From: an uncultured Fibrobacter sp.
Lineage (GTDB): Bacteria; Fibrobacterota; Fibrobacteria; Fibrobacterales; Fibrobacteraceae
Length of the DNA stretch: 46,608 nt
Reading direction: 5' to 3'
NCBI GenBank assembly: GCA_934700345.1
Contig: CAKUXP010000026.1
Location: forward strand, 1-46,608
Shown here: positions 35,920 to 43,907 of the stretch, piece by piece
Numbering within the stretch: position 1 is the first letter of the stretch
How the letters are laid out: every line of letters begins with the position of its first letter
Made by a program: the position numbers and the translations under genes
The notes under the pieces: generated by a model
Seen by the model: the letters and a program-made list of their open reading frames with translations, nothing else
What the model was told of the DNA's origin: nothing
The model's database searches: none

Positions 35920-37592
35920 TCAAGGAAAAGAACTCGCTGATTTTCCATTACTTTGTATTTAAACATAATCCGCGCATGGCTGACATTGTTCTTGTCTTCA
36001 TTATATATCACTTCGCAAAGCAGAAGAAGACCCATAAAAAAACTGGACGAAGAATTTCCAAAATTCCCCATGGAAGAGGAGCCTATCAAGACGCTTGAAG
36101 ATGTCATTTCGAAGCCGAAAGAATAATTTCCTTCAGAAGCCGAAGGAAGACCATTAAACGCCGAAGATGACGAAACTTCTTCGCTTTCCGAGGAAGAAGC
36201 CATGTCGTTAAATTCGGAAGATGAACTATATACCGGACACGCGGAAAGAAGACCTTTCAACGAATCCATGTTCCAATATTCCCTATAATTTCTTGGAAGA
36301 ACATAATCTTCACTATTTACAAAGGGTTCTGAATAAGATATTTCGCCATTCCTCTCTAAAAAATAAGTATAAGGCCAATCCTTATTCTTAACACGAACAC
36401 AACCGGCAACCGTAGAGGAATCGCTTTCAGAAGCACATCTATAGTTTGCTCCTGTAATAACCTTGACCGTATCCGAACAAAAATCATCTATCCAACTGCT
36501 ATTATTACGCTTACAGAGTTCAAGAGGCGAATACCGATTACAGCCATATTCTTTCAAGCTCTGGTTTATTTCATCGGAAAAACATTGATATCCGGTTATC
36601 TCTCCACCATTCCCAATCATTATCGGAGACAGATTGGAAACTATCTTTAAGCGTCCACTGTCGCAAGACGTTTCTAGAAACCTAGCAGAGCCAATAAAAT
36701 TCGGCAAACTCATAAAACCAGTGTATCCAGCCCACAAATAAGAAATCGACCCCTCATCATTTCTACAATATTTACAACCTAGTTCTCTAATATAAATCCC
36801 AATCTTTTTTCCGCAAGGGTAAACAGAACTAACAAACCCGAATTCCCCTTGAGACGCATTGGCCACATCGCAATATTCCCCCGAACAGCCCGAACCGCTT
36901 GAACTAGGAGTTCCGCCTCCGCTTGACAAAGAACCGCTTCCCGAATCCGAGGACTCCTCTTCTCCAAAACCGGACGAGGAACTCTCACCGCTACTGGACG
37001 AGGAATTGCCAGAAGACGAGCTTTCCTCCGAGCTCGAACTGCTCTCCGAACATCCTGAAAGCGTGCTGTCCGTCTTTCCGCAGATCTTGGGCAAAGGGAA
37101 AGAATGCCCCCATTCCCCATTGGTAAACGAACAAACATAGTCCGTCAGCCTGCACTGTTCCGCACACGAGTTCTTGAAATCCTCGACATCTTTTTTGATA
37201 TTCTTTGCCGTGCAAGTATTGCAGGAATAGACGATTTTCCAAGTTCCATATCCAGAATCTGCAGAATCTAAAGTCGCCCCATCGGAACCTGTACAACTCT
37301 TAACAAGTTCATACATTCCATTAAACGCAGCACCACCACCCAAAGCCGTATCACATTGAATTTTCAAAGACGACATTAAACGTTTTATGATTGATTCATT
37401 ATACTCATTCTCCCAAAAGCACTCCACGATAGCATTTGAAGGCCTTACCATCAAGAGAATAAGTAAGCCTACCTGGAGGATTAAGGAATTCACAAATACA
37501 TTTCGCTTCATCGGACGACGGTGCGCATCTTTTTTTCGCTGTAGTGAACGATTTTTCTTTAAAAATTTCAGGCAATTCAGGTTGCTTAACAT
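35892..37592 (-). CDS. Ser/Cys-rich secreted protein, shortened paralogue lacking the HExxH domain
   Basis: 566 aa from ATG 37592; ATG 37511 (MKRNVFVNSLILQVG) would start right at the signal peptide. It has the same order as the paralogue through the second Ser-rich linker: shared NTCTAKNIKKDVEDF block, Ser/Glu linker, diverged Cys-rich region, second linker. Then a gap of about 1065 bp relative to the paralogue removes both repeats and the HExxH domain, leaving only NEDKNNVSHARI from the far end. The final 24 residues (MFKYKVMENQ onward) are read from the leader of the next cassette. It is probably a deletion derivative that stayed in frame; whether it works is unknown. Its first 188 nt overlap the upstream lipoprotein gene. 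Confidence 0.7.
   Translation of the reverse strand: MLSNLNCLKFLKKNRSLQRKKDAHRRPMKRNVFVNSLILQVGLLILLMVRPSNAIVECFWENEYNESIIKRLMSSLKIQCDTALGGGAAFNGMYELVKSCTGSDGATLDSADSGYGTWKIVYSCNTCTAKNIKKDVEDFKNSCAEQCRLTDYVCSFTNGEWGHSFPLPKICGKTDSTLSGCSESSSSSEESSSSGNSSSSSGESSSSGFGEEESSDSGSGSLSSGGGTPSSSGSGCSGEYCDVANASQGEFGFVSSVYPCGKKIGIYIRELGCKYCRNDEGSISYLWAGYTGFMSLPNFIGSARFLETSCDSGRLKIVSNLSPIMIGNGGEITGYQCFSDEINQSLKEYGCNRYSPLELCKRNNSSWIDDFCSDTVKVITGANYRCASESDSSTVAGCVRVKNKDWPYTYFLERNGEISYSEPFVNSEDYVLPRNYREYWNMDSLKGLLSACPVYSSSSEFNDMASSSESEEVSSSSAFNGLPSASEGNYSFGFEMTSSSVLIGSSSMGNFGNSSSSFFMGLLLLCEVIYNEDKNNVSHARIMFKYKVMENQRVLFLDGKNVVRFG
36043..36230 (-). repeat. Shared Ser-rich linker block, copy 1
   Basis: Partner of 34023-34210. 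Confidence 0.8.
36832..37229 (-). repeat. 398-bp repeat block, copy 1
   Basis: Partner of 34794-35191. Confidence 0.92.
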
Positions 37593-37707
37593 AATTCACC
37601 CCCACGGTTTCCACTGTGGACACATCCGGCTTGCCCGAATCCCTTTCCGAGCAAGCCACGCAGAGCGAGAGCACAAAGGCCATCGACAAAACCAGTTTCG
37701 CATTCAT
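37405..37707 (-). CDS. Small lipoprotein, cassette copy 1
   Basis: 100 aa. The first 37 residues are identical to the other copy (lipobox LSLCVAC); the rest differs but keeps the spaced cysteines and an (N/D)GK-(Y/F)-C ending. SD AAGGAG. The gene overlaps the next one by 188 nt in the same relative frame as the other cassette. No family recognised. Confidence 0.75.
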   Translation of the reverse strand: MNAKLVLSMAFVLSLCVACSERDSGKPDVSTVETVGVNYVKQPELPEIFKEKSFTTAKKRCAPSSDEAKCICEFLNPPGRLTYSLDGKAFKCYRGVLLGE

Positions 37708-37954
37708 GGGAACTCCTTATTTTTTTCAATTGACGTTTCCTGTCCCAAAACAACAAAGAAGCGCATCGGCGGGCAAAACAATCAGGCAAAGACAGAGGAT
37801 TTTGCACAAATCGTCTATCGCGGACAAATAAAAATTTATCGGGAAAATTTTCCATACCATAACCTCAACAAGAAAAAGATAACACGTCTCCAATCAAATC
37901 GCAAGTAAATTTATCGAAACGGAATTTTAACCAAAGCGCACAACATTTTTTCCA
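37595..37954 (-). repeat. 360-bp repeat block, cassette copy 1
   Basis: Partner of 35560-35919. Beyond it, 37972-37999 again matches 35941-35968, so the repeated unit starts near 38000. Confidence 0.9.
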
Positions 37955-37997
37955 AGAAAAAGACTCTTCTATTTTCCATTACTTTGTATTTAAACAT
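37911..37997 (-). other. Cassette leader with a short open frame equivalent to the end of the shortened paralogue
   Basis: Reads MFKYKVMENRRVFFLEK and on to a TAA. The equivalent leader before cassette copy 2 is used as the last 24 codons of the shortened paralogue. Whether it is a leader peptide or chance is unclear. It fills much of the 340-bp gap between the lipoprotein gene and serA. Confidence 0.45.
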
Positions 37998-37998
37998 A

Positions 37999-38024
37999 AA
38001 GTCGCCGAAAAATTTCGGCGACTT
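37999..38024 (-). terminator. Hairpin after serA
   Basis: A 9-bp stem AAGTCGCCG/CGGCGACTT, extendable with A-T pairs, 23 nt beyond the serA stop. On the minus strand it is followed by TTATGTTT, a weak T-run. Confidence 0.6.
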
Positions 38025-38047
38025 AAAAGCGTTCAAATTTTACAAGA

Positions 38048-39217
38048 TTAGAAGTGAATCACGCGGACGCGAATCACCTTGTCGAGCTTCTTCAGCGCAT
38101 CGATAATGGAATCATCGACGACCGTTTCCACGTCGATCAGGTTGTAGCCTATCTTGCCGTTCGACTTGTTGCTGAAGCTTGCAATGTTGATGTTCGCCGC
38201 GCCAAAGACCTTCGTGATTTCCGCAATCATGTTCGGAACGTCCTGGTTTATCACGACGACGCGGCTCTTGACTTCCGCATGGGGGAAGCTGTCAAGCGGC
38301 GGGAAGTTTACCGAATTGCGGACCACGCCGAATTCCAAATAATCCTTCAACTCTTCGACAGCCATCACCGCGCAGTTTTCCTCGGCCTCTTCAGTAGAAG
38401 CTCCCAAGTGCGGGAAAATCTTGATCTTCGGATTTTTCATCGACTTCGGGTCGGCAAAGTCGGTGAGGTAAGTCTGGAGACGCCCTTCGTCGAGCATCTT
38501 GTAAACCGTGTCCATGTTCACGATGCCGCCGCGGGCAAAGTTCATGATAATAGAACCCTTGAAGGCGGCGAGATTCTTTTCGTTCAGCATATTCTCGGTC
38601 ACGCCCTTGATGAACGGCACGTGGACGGTGATGAAATCCGACTTCGCGATGACTTCTTCAATCGTCTTCACCACGGTGACGACATTCGAGAGCTTGTGCA
38701 TGTTCGCTGCGCTCGGATACGGTTCGTAAGCGACCACGTTCATGTTCTTCCAGCGCGCATAGTTCGAAACGAGAACGCCGATTTTTCCAAGCCCGATGAC
38801 GCCGAGCGTCTTTCCGGCAAGTTCCGTCCCCGCGAACATTTTCTTGCCCTTTTCGATCGTCTTGTCGAGAGCCGGATCGTTCGGGTCGAGAGACTTGACC
38901 CAGGCTTCCGCTTCGGACACATGGCGAACGGCCATTCCGAGAATCGTCATCACCAGTTCCGCGACCGCATTCGCATTGGCTCCCGGCGTATTGAAAACGC
39001 AGACACCCTTCGAACTCGCCTTGTCAATGGTAATGTTGTTCACGCCGGCGCCGGCACGGGCGACAGCGAGCAGACCATCAAAAGAATCCGTATCGACCTG
39101 TGCGCTGCGGACGAGAATCGCTTCCGGAGATTCGACATTTTCCGAAACTTCGTAGCCGTTCCCGAAGAGATCGAGACCTTTCTTGGAAATGTTGTTCAGA
39201 GTTTTGATTTTACGCAT
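38048..39217 (-). CDS. serA: D-3-phosphoglycerate dehydrogenase with C-terminal ACT domain
   Basis: 389 aa. It oxidises 3-phosphoglycerate with NAD, the first step of serine synthesis, in the cytoplasm. The substrate domain is split around the NAD-binding domain, with the dinucleotide motif GLGKIG at about residues 146-151, FARGGIVN with the substrate arginine, and HLGAS with the catalytic histidine. A short ACT domain (SRVVVINQDVPNMIAEI onward) ends the protein and may bind serine as feedback. ATG 39217 has AAAGGA upstream; the longer frame runs back into the ispG end and is rejected. It lies 35 nt after ispG on the same strand. Confidence 0.93.
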   Translation of the reverse strand: MRKIKTLNNISKKGLDLFGNGYEVSENVESPEAILVRSAQVDTDSFDGLLAVARAGAGVNNITIDKASSKGVCVFNTPGANANAVAELVMTILGMAVRHVSEAEAWVKSLDPNDPALDKTIEKGKKMFAGTELAGKTLGVIGLGKIGVLVSNYARWKNMNVVAYEPYPSAANMHKLSNVVTVVKTIEEVIAKSDFITVHVPFIKGVTENMLNEKNLAAFKGSIIMNFARGGIVNMDTVYKMLDEGRLQTYLTDFADPKSMKNPKIKIFPHLGASTEEAEENCAVMAVEELKDYLEFGVVRNSVNFPPLDSFPHAEVKSRVVVINQDVPNMIAEITKVFGAANINIASFSNKSNGKIGYNLIDVETVVDDSIIDALKKLDKVIRVRVIHF

Positions 39218-39252
39218 TGTGAGTTCCTTTGTGAAGGTTCCTTGATAACAAA

Positions 39253-40989
39253 CTATTCTTCGACGTAACGCCCGCGGCTCTTGATGAGTTCCACGAGTTC
39301 GTCGAGCGCTTCGGATTCGGGCACATTCTTCTTCACGCACGTCTTGCCTTCGAAGAGGTTGATGAAACCGGGTGCGCCTCCGACATAGCCGAAGTCGGCG
39401 TCCGCCATTTCGCCCGTTCCGTTCACGATGCAGCCCATGACCGCAATCGAAAGGTTCTGGAGATGGCCGAGCCGGGCCTTGATCTTTCCGAGCACATGCT
39501 GGATGTTGTAGAGCGTGCGTCCGCAGCTCGGGCAGCTGATGAATTCCGTCTTGCTGCGCCTGACTCCCGCAGCCTGCAAGATGTCAAAGGCGAGCGAGAC
39601 CGCGGACTTTTCGTCCGAAGCGTCGATGACCACCGCATCGCCGATTCCGTCCGAGAGAAGGCAACCGAATTCCGCAGCGACTTTCAATTTTTCGTCTTCC
39701 GCTCCGGAAATTTTCCGGTAGAGGAGAATCGGATTTTTTGCGCCTTTTGATGCGAGCGCAGACACAAGAGCGCGTACGCCGAACGTGAAGTTTTCGCCTG
39801 TATAGGCAACGAGCGAATCCGACGGAACATCCCGATTTCCCGCGGCAAACGCTGCGATATCGAAAGCGTCTTTAAACTCGACGATTTCCTGGGAAGAGAG
39901 TCCCGTAAAAGCGAACTCGGGCGAACGGGGTTTTCCCGAAATGCTTACGACATCCGCCACTTCGCCGACACGGACAATCTCCTTTCCGCCGAGCGAGACT
40001 CCCGAAAAGTTCACCGGGGAAGTTTCCAGCCGTGCGTAGTGATACGGCTCCTTTTTCCATTCGGGGACTTCGAACTTCAAGCCGTCTTTCGGCAGTTCGC
40101 AGACACGGATGAGTTCCCGCGCAACGGGCACCTCCGCCACCGGATCTTCCGTCAGCGACACGCGAATCGTATCCGCAAGGCCGTCGAGAAGCAGCGAACC
40201 GATTCCGACAGAGGACTTGAGCCTTCCGTCTTCGCCGGTGCCCGCTTCCGTCACGCCGACATGGAAAGGATACGGCTTAAAATGTTCCGCTTCGAGTCGC
40301 GCCGCGAGCATCCGGTAAGCGCAAATCGCCACGCGCGGAGTCGAGGACTTGAGGCTCACCACGACCTGGTCAAAATGTTCCGCTTCGCAGACGGCGAGAT
40401 ATTCCAGCGCGCTTTCGACCATGCCTTCGACCGTATCGCCGTAGCGGTAGAGCATCCGGGCGGAAAGCGAACCGTGGTTCACCCCGATTCGAATCGCGCG
40501 ACCGAGACGCTTCGCCTCCCGCACAAAAGGCGTGAAGGTTTCGAAAACCTTTTCCCGACCTTCGTCAAAATTTTTATCGACCTGTTTGTCAAGCGTCGCG
40601 ATGCCCGAATCGACAAAGTTTCCCGGGTTGATGCGGACCTTTTCCACCCACTTGAGCGCCTCGAAAGCCGCCTTCGGCTGGAAATGGATGTCCGCGGACA
40701 CGGGAACACGGCAGCCCGCCTCCCGGATTTTCTTCATCACTTCTTCGAGAGCCTGCGCATCCGAAAGCGTCGGAGCGGTAATGCGAACCAGTTCGCAGCC
40801 CGCATCCGCAAGCGCAATCGTCTCCGCGACGGTCTTTTCCACATCCTTCGGCTTGGTCGTCGTCATGGACTGTACAAGGACAGGCGCACCTCCACCGATA
40901 AGGGCATCACCAACTTTTACCTGGACGGTATCTCTGCGGACCGGGGAGAACCGGTTCCTGACATAGGGAAAATCAAAAATAACGGACAT
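39253..40989 (-). CDS. ispG: 4-hydroxy-3-methylbut-2-enyl diphosphate synthase IspG, long form
   Basis: 578 aa, longer than the ~370 aa of E. coli IspG. It has the inserted middle domain typical of the plant, Chlamydia and Bacteroidetes type. It converts MEcPP to HMBPP in the MEP isoprenoid pathway using a [4Fe-4S] cluster. The N-terminal barrel shows PVLVQSMTTT and VPVSADIHF; the C-terminal cluster ligands are the cysteines of SCPSCGRT and MGCIVNGTGE, plus the glutamate of the latter. A TATATT box lies 6 nt before the ATG. serA follows closely and is probably co-transcribed. Confidence 0.95.
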   Translation of the reverse strand: MSVIFDFPYVRNRFSPVRRDTVQVKVGDALIGGGAPVLVQSMTTTKPKDVEKTVAETIALADAGCELVRITAPTLSDAQALEEVMKKIREAGCRVPVSADIHFQPKAAFEALKWVEKVRINPGNFVDSGIATLDKQVDKNFDEGREKVFETFTPFVREAKRLGRAIRIGVNHGSLSARMLYRYGDTVEGMVESALEYLAVCEAEHFDQVVVSLKSSTPRVAICAYRMLAARLEAEHFKPYPFHVGVTEAGTGEDGRLKSSVGIGSLLLDGLADTIRVSLTEDPVAEVPVARELIRVCELPKDGLKFEVPEWKKEPYHYARLETSPVNFSGVSLGGKEIVRVGEVADVVSISGKPRSPEFAFTGLSSQEIVEFKDAFDIAAFAAGNRDVPSDSLVAYTGENFTFGVRALVSALASKGAKNPILLYRKISGAEDEKLKVAAEFGCLLSDGIGDAVVIDASDEKSAVSLAFDILQAAGVRRSKTEFISCPSCGRTLYNIQHVLGKIKARLGHLQNLSIAVMGCIVNGTGEMADADFGYVGGAPGFINLFEGKTCVKKNVPESEALDELVELIKSRGRYVEE

Positions 40990-41001
40990 GCCCCCAATAT
41001 A
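40990..41001 (-). promoter_or_regulatory. -10 element 6 nt before the ispG start
   Basis: TATATT (41001-40996), then GGGGGC and ATG. The box lies in the 28-nt gap after the upstream stop, so ispG appears to have its own, probably leaderless, transcript. Confidence 0.55.
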
Positions 41002-41017
41002 GCACTTTTCATCGTCG

Positions 41018-41902
41018 CTACTTTTTCCGGTATTCAGCGAGAACCATCCCGAAAAGAATTAGAAACGCGCCGAGAACGGCGACAGGTGTAATCCTTTCAT
41101 GCAAAAAAATCACCGAAAGGACGATGGAAACAAGCGGAATCGCATAGATGTAATTCGAAGCGAGAACCGTCCCGATGACCCGCAATGCCTTGTTCCAGAT
41201 CACGTAGCCGAAAAGCGAAGCGACGATTCCCAAAAAGAGAAAGTTCCCTGCGACAACCGGGTTTTTAAACGCTCTCCAGGGAATATCTACCCCGACAAAA
41301 AGCAAGACGGGAAGCGATGTCAGCGCACCGTAGAAAAAGATTTTTCGGGAGATGAAAAGCGCCGAATAGCTTTCCGAAAGCGGACGGACAATCAGCGAAT
41401 AGACGGTCCAGACAAGAGCCGCGACAAAGGCGAGCAGGTCTCCCGCCGGAGAAAGTTCCAAAATGAACTTTCCGTTCAAAACGACTAGGACCATTCCGCA
41501 CAAAGTAAGAAGCGACCCCGCGACCTGGCGTTTCCCGAGCCGCTCGCTCCGGTATAGAAGCCCTCCAAAAACCATCGTGAGCAAAGGGTTTGCGCAAACG
41601 ATCAGCGAAACATTCGAAACAAGAGAAAGTCCGAGAGCGGTATTTTCCGCGATAAAGTAAATCGATCCCGCGGTAAGGCCGCAGCAGGCAAGCATCGTCT
41701 CGTGCTTCAAAGTTTTCGCGAAAAGCCTTTCGTGGGAGACGGCCAAGAGAATCAGGTAGGCGAAAGCAAAACGGAGAAGATAGACGTGCGTCGGAAGAAA
41801 GCCCGCATTCAAAAGAATCTTCGTCGAGACAAAGCTTGCGCCCCAGACGGCAACCGTAAAAACCGCGAGGAAGTGCCAAAGAAGCAGGTGGGAACTTTTC
41901 AT
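41018..41902 (-). CDS. EamA-type DMT superfamily transporter
   Basis: 294 aa with ten predicted helices in two homologous EamA halves (VWGASFVSTKILL in the first, LVWTVYSLIVRP opening the second). These proteins usually export metabolites or amino acids from the cytoplasm; the substrate cannot be told. ATG 41902 is chosen over an upstream TTG. A TATCTT box lies 8 nt before it, just upstream of the PAP2 stop. Confidence 0.88.
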   Translation of the reverse strand: MKSSHLLLWHFLAVFTVAVWGASFVSTKILLNAGFLPTHVYLLRFAFAYLILLAVSHERLFAKTLKHETMLACCGLTAGSIYFIAENTALGLSLVSNVSLIVCANPLLTMVFGGLLYRSERLGKRQVAGSLLTLCGMVLVVLNGKFILELSPAGDLLAFVAALVWTVYSLIVRPLSESYSALFISRKIFFYGALTSLPVLLFVGVDIPWRAFKNPVVAGNFLFLGIVASLFGYVIWNKALRVIGTVLASNYIYAIPLVSIVLSVIFLHERITPVAVLGAFLILFGMVLAEYRKK

Positions 41903-41916
41903 CGAACGCAAAGATA
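41903..41916 (-). promoter_or_regulatory. -10 element 8 nt before the DMT transporter start
   Basis: TATCTT (41916-41911) followed by TG, then ATG 8 nt after the box. Confidence 0.35.
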
Positions 41917-41929
41917 AAATTCGCCCGCA

Positions 41930-42706
41930 TCAAAAGCGAACCGCAATTCCCAAATAGCCGGGAAGAGCCGTAAGCGAAACATGCGACTGACGGTGAAGCC
42001 GCAAGACGGCAAAGCCCGTAAGCGAACCGATAGCGGCTCCGGCGAGAACATCCGACGGATAATGCTTTCCCGCCCAGATGCGAAGCGCGCCGACAAGAGC
42101 CGCCGACGCAAGCGAAACACCCCAGACGACAGGCGAAAGCGACGAACCCGGATTTTTCGCCTCGAACCACATGCCGCTAAAGACAGCCAGGGCGAACGCT
42201 GCGCTCGTATGTCCGGAATAGAACGATCCCCAGGACTCTCCGCGAGAAATATCCGCTTTTGACGAATACAGTTCGGGACGCGGCCACAGACGGGCGCTCC
42301 GCACAAGCAGGTTCATCCCGTTCTGCAAGAATCCGATTTCCAACGCGGTCAAAAGAAAAGTCGCCACTTCGCCGGCATCGCTTTTTCCCGTTTTCCAGTT
42401 ATAGCCTTCCCACGCAAAGGGCAGGACTATTGCTAAACTCATCCAGTCGCTCGTCCGGTCCGCAATGCGGTTCCTGTTCCCGGCAAAGGGCCTGTCCCAC
42501 GGCAAGAGCCTGTCCTTGTCCGGGAGTTCCGAGCGCGCCTCCATCCCCGCGTAGCGAACATTCCCCGCAAGCGACGTTCCGATTCCAAGCACGAGCAGCG
42601 GCACATCGACCGAAAGCGAAATTCCATACGGAGAATCCGCCGCGCGAACCTTCACCGACCCCGCAAGCAAAAAAAACGAAAGAACGAGAACAAACCCGAT
42701 ACGCAT
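41930..42706 (-). CDS. PAP2-family phosphatase, exported or membrane-bound
   Basis: 258 aa. The N-terminus MRIGFVLVLSFFLLAGSVKVRA is a signal peptide or anchor. The PAP2 motifs are present in order: RLWPRP for the first, SFYSGHTSAAF for the second (histidine in SGH), and LRIWAGKHYPSDVLAG for the third (nucleophilic histidine). Such enzymes remove phosphate from lipid phosphates or undecaprenyl diphosphate at the outer face of the membrane; the substrate here is unknown. Another in-frame ATG at 42733 overlaps the divergent gene's ATG (CATG). The shorter start is preferred because a TATCTT box lies 9 nt before it. Confidence 0.82.
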   Translation of the reverse strand: MRIGFVLVLSFFLLAGSVKVRAADSPYGISLSVDVPLLVLGIGTSLAGNVRYAGMEARSELPDKDRLLPWDRPFAGNRNRIADRTSDWMSLAIVLPFAWEGYNWKTGKSDAGEVATFLLTALEIGFLQNGMNLLVRSARLWPRPELYSSKADISRGESWGSFYSGHTSAAFALAVFSGMWFEAKNPGSSLSPVVWGVSLASAALVGALRIWAGKHYPSDVLAGAAIGSLTGFAVLRLHRQSHVSLTALPGYLGIAVRF

Positions 42707-42731
42707 CGCCAAAAAAAGATAGATTTTATCC
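42707..42731. promoter_or_regulatory. Overlapping divergent -10 elements
   Basis: The minus-strand TATCTT (42721-42716) for the PAP2 gene and the plus-strand TAGATT (42720-42725) for the ArsR/methyltransferase gene share two bases. On the plus side exactly 6 nt separate the box from the ATG; on the minus side 9 nt. Both promoters could hardly be occupied at once. Confidence 0.5.
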
Positions 42732-43682
42732 ATGCGCAAAAAAAGTCCTGCCCTAGAACCGCTCACGCCGAGCCTTGAACTTTTCAACGCCATTTCCGAC
42801 GAGATGCGCCTGAAAATTCTAATGATCCTTTCGCACTCGGAATTCACGGTCAACGAACTCAAGGAAATTCTCGGCATCCACCAGTCGAACGCAAGCCGGC
42901 ACCTGTCAAAGCTCTCGAACTGCGGACTTCTCAAGGACAGGCGCGAAGGGACGAAGGCGTTTTACGGACTTTCGGACGACCTCTATCTAAGCCGCAAACT
43001 CTACGAAATGATTTCCAAGGCCTGGCAACAGCTTCCCGACCTGGCAATCGTCGAAAGCAAGGTCGAAAATCTCCTCATCGGGCGGAGAAACGGCTACACG
43101 GCAAAGTTCCACAAGCTCTCGGAAGCGGGCGGAAGCCTAAAGGCGCAGATTTCGCTTTTCGCCCATCTGATGATTTCCTTTGAACACGCAATCGACATCG
43201 GATGCGGAGAAGGCGGCGACCTGAGCTTTATGCTTGCCGAGCGCTGCAAGCAGGTGACGGCCATCGACATCAACGAATCGACCGTCCACGGCGTCAAGGC
43301 GATAGCCCGGGAAAAAGGCGTCGAAAACGTCGAATCGATCTGTGCGGACATGCGGAAAATCCCGCTCCCGGCGGAATGCGCGGATCTAGTCCTGATGAGC
43401 CAGGTACTGCACCATGCGCCGAGTCCTCAGGAATCCCTCGCCGAAGCGGTCCGCTTGCTCTCCCCCGGCGGAACGCTCGCCCTTCTCGACCTCGCGGAAC
43501 ACAGCGAAGAGGAACTCCGGGAAACCCACGGACACCTCTGGCTAGGCTTTAGCCGGGAACGCATCCAGTTTCTGCTGCAAAACCTCCCCTGCCATATCGA
43601 GACCTCGGAAATCATCCAGAGCGAAATCTCCGCCGAAAAGAAGCTCCCCGCCATCTGCATTATCGTGAAAAAAGATTCGTAG
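42732..43682 (+). CDS. ArsR-type regulator fused to a SAM-dependent methyltransferase
   Basis: 316 aa. Residues about 12-95 form an ArsR-type winged helix (RLKILMILS, then the recognition helix HQSNASRHLSKL). Residues about 130-300 form a class I methyltransferase with motif I AIDIGCGEGG, an acidic loop TAIDIN, and LMSQVLHHAPSP. Such fusions are common and may couple SAM or methylation state to gene control; the target is not known. No ArsR-type metal cysteine site is obvious. It diverges from the PAP2 gene with overlapping -10 boxes, so that gene is a natural candidate target. Confidence 0.88.
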   Translation: MRKKSPALEPLTPSLELFNAISDEMRLKILMILSHSEFTVNELKEILGIHQSNASRHLSKLSNCGLLKDRREGTKAFYGLSDDLYLSRKLYEMISKAWQQLPDLAIVESKVENLLIGRRNGYTAKFHKLSEAGGSLKAQISLFAHLMISFEHAIDIGCGEGGDLSFMLAERCKQVTAIDINESTVHGVKAIAREKGVENVESICADMRKIPLPAECADLVLMSQVLHHAPSPQESLAEAVRLLSPGGTLALLDLAEHSEEELRETHGHLWLGFSRERIQFLLQNLPCHIETSEIIQSEISAEKKLPAICIIVKKDS

Positions 43683-43741
43683 GCGTTGCCTTTTTCCCAT
43701 TTTTTAGATAGATTAAGGTCTGTAAACAAGGAGTTCTCATC

Positions 43742-43852
43742 ATGGCAAAGACAATCAAGGTTCTCGGAATCGTTCTCGTATTCCTGCTTTCGCTGTTCTC
43801 GATTTACCACATCGTGCAATCGCGTTCGCTCGACGAAAATGCCGCGGATTAA
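43742..43852 (+). CDS. 36-aa membrane peptide
   Basis: Reads MAKTIKVLGIVLVFLLSLFS, then IYHIVQSRSLDENAAD. It has a short positive N-terminus, one membrane helix and an acidic tail. AAGGAG lies 8 nt before the ATG, the best SD in this part of the window, and a rho-independent terminator follows 20 nt after the stop, so it seems to be a self-standing gene. Family and function unknown. Confidence 0.65.
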   Translation: MAKTIKVLGIVLVFLLSLFSIYHIVQSRSLDENAAD

Positions 43853-43872
43853 CGCGATATTCCAAGTTTTCG

Positions 43873-43907
43873 AAAAGCCGACCTTCGCAAGAGGGCGGCT
43901 TTTTTTT
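43873..43907 (+). terminator. Rho-independent terminator after the 36-aa peptide gene
   Basis: AAGCCGACC pairs with GGGCGGCTT (one mismatch), followed by a run of T. The T-run leads straight into the -10 box of the next gene. Confidence 0.8.

Noticed and set aside
33913..37138. Long open frames antiparallel or out of frame across the Ser-rich linkers
   Set aside because: They arise from the biased serine and glutamate codons of the linkers; none has a start signal or domain.
42706..42733. PAP2 start at ATG 42733 overlapping the divergent ATG (CATG)
   Set aside because: No SD or -10 precedes it, while ATG 42706 has a -10 box nearby and gives a cleaner signal peptide. Not excluded.
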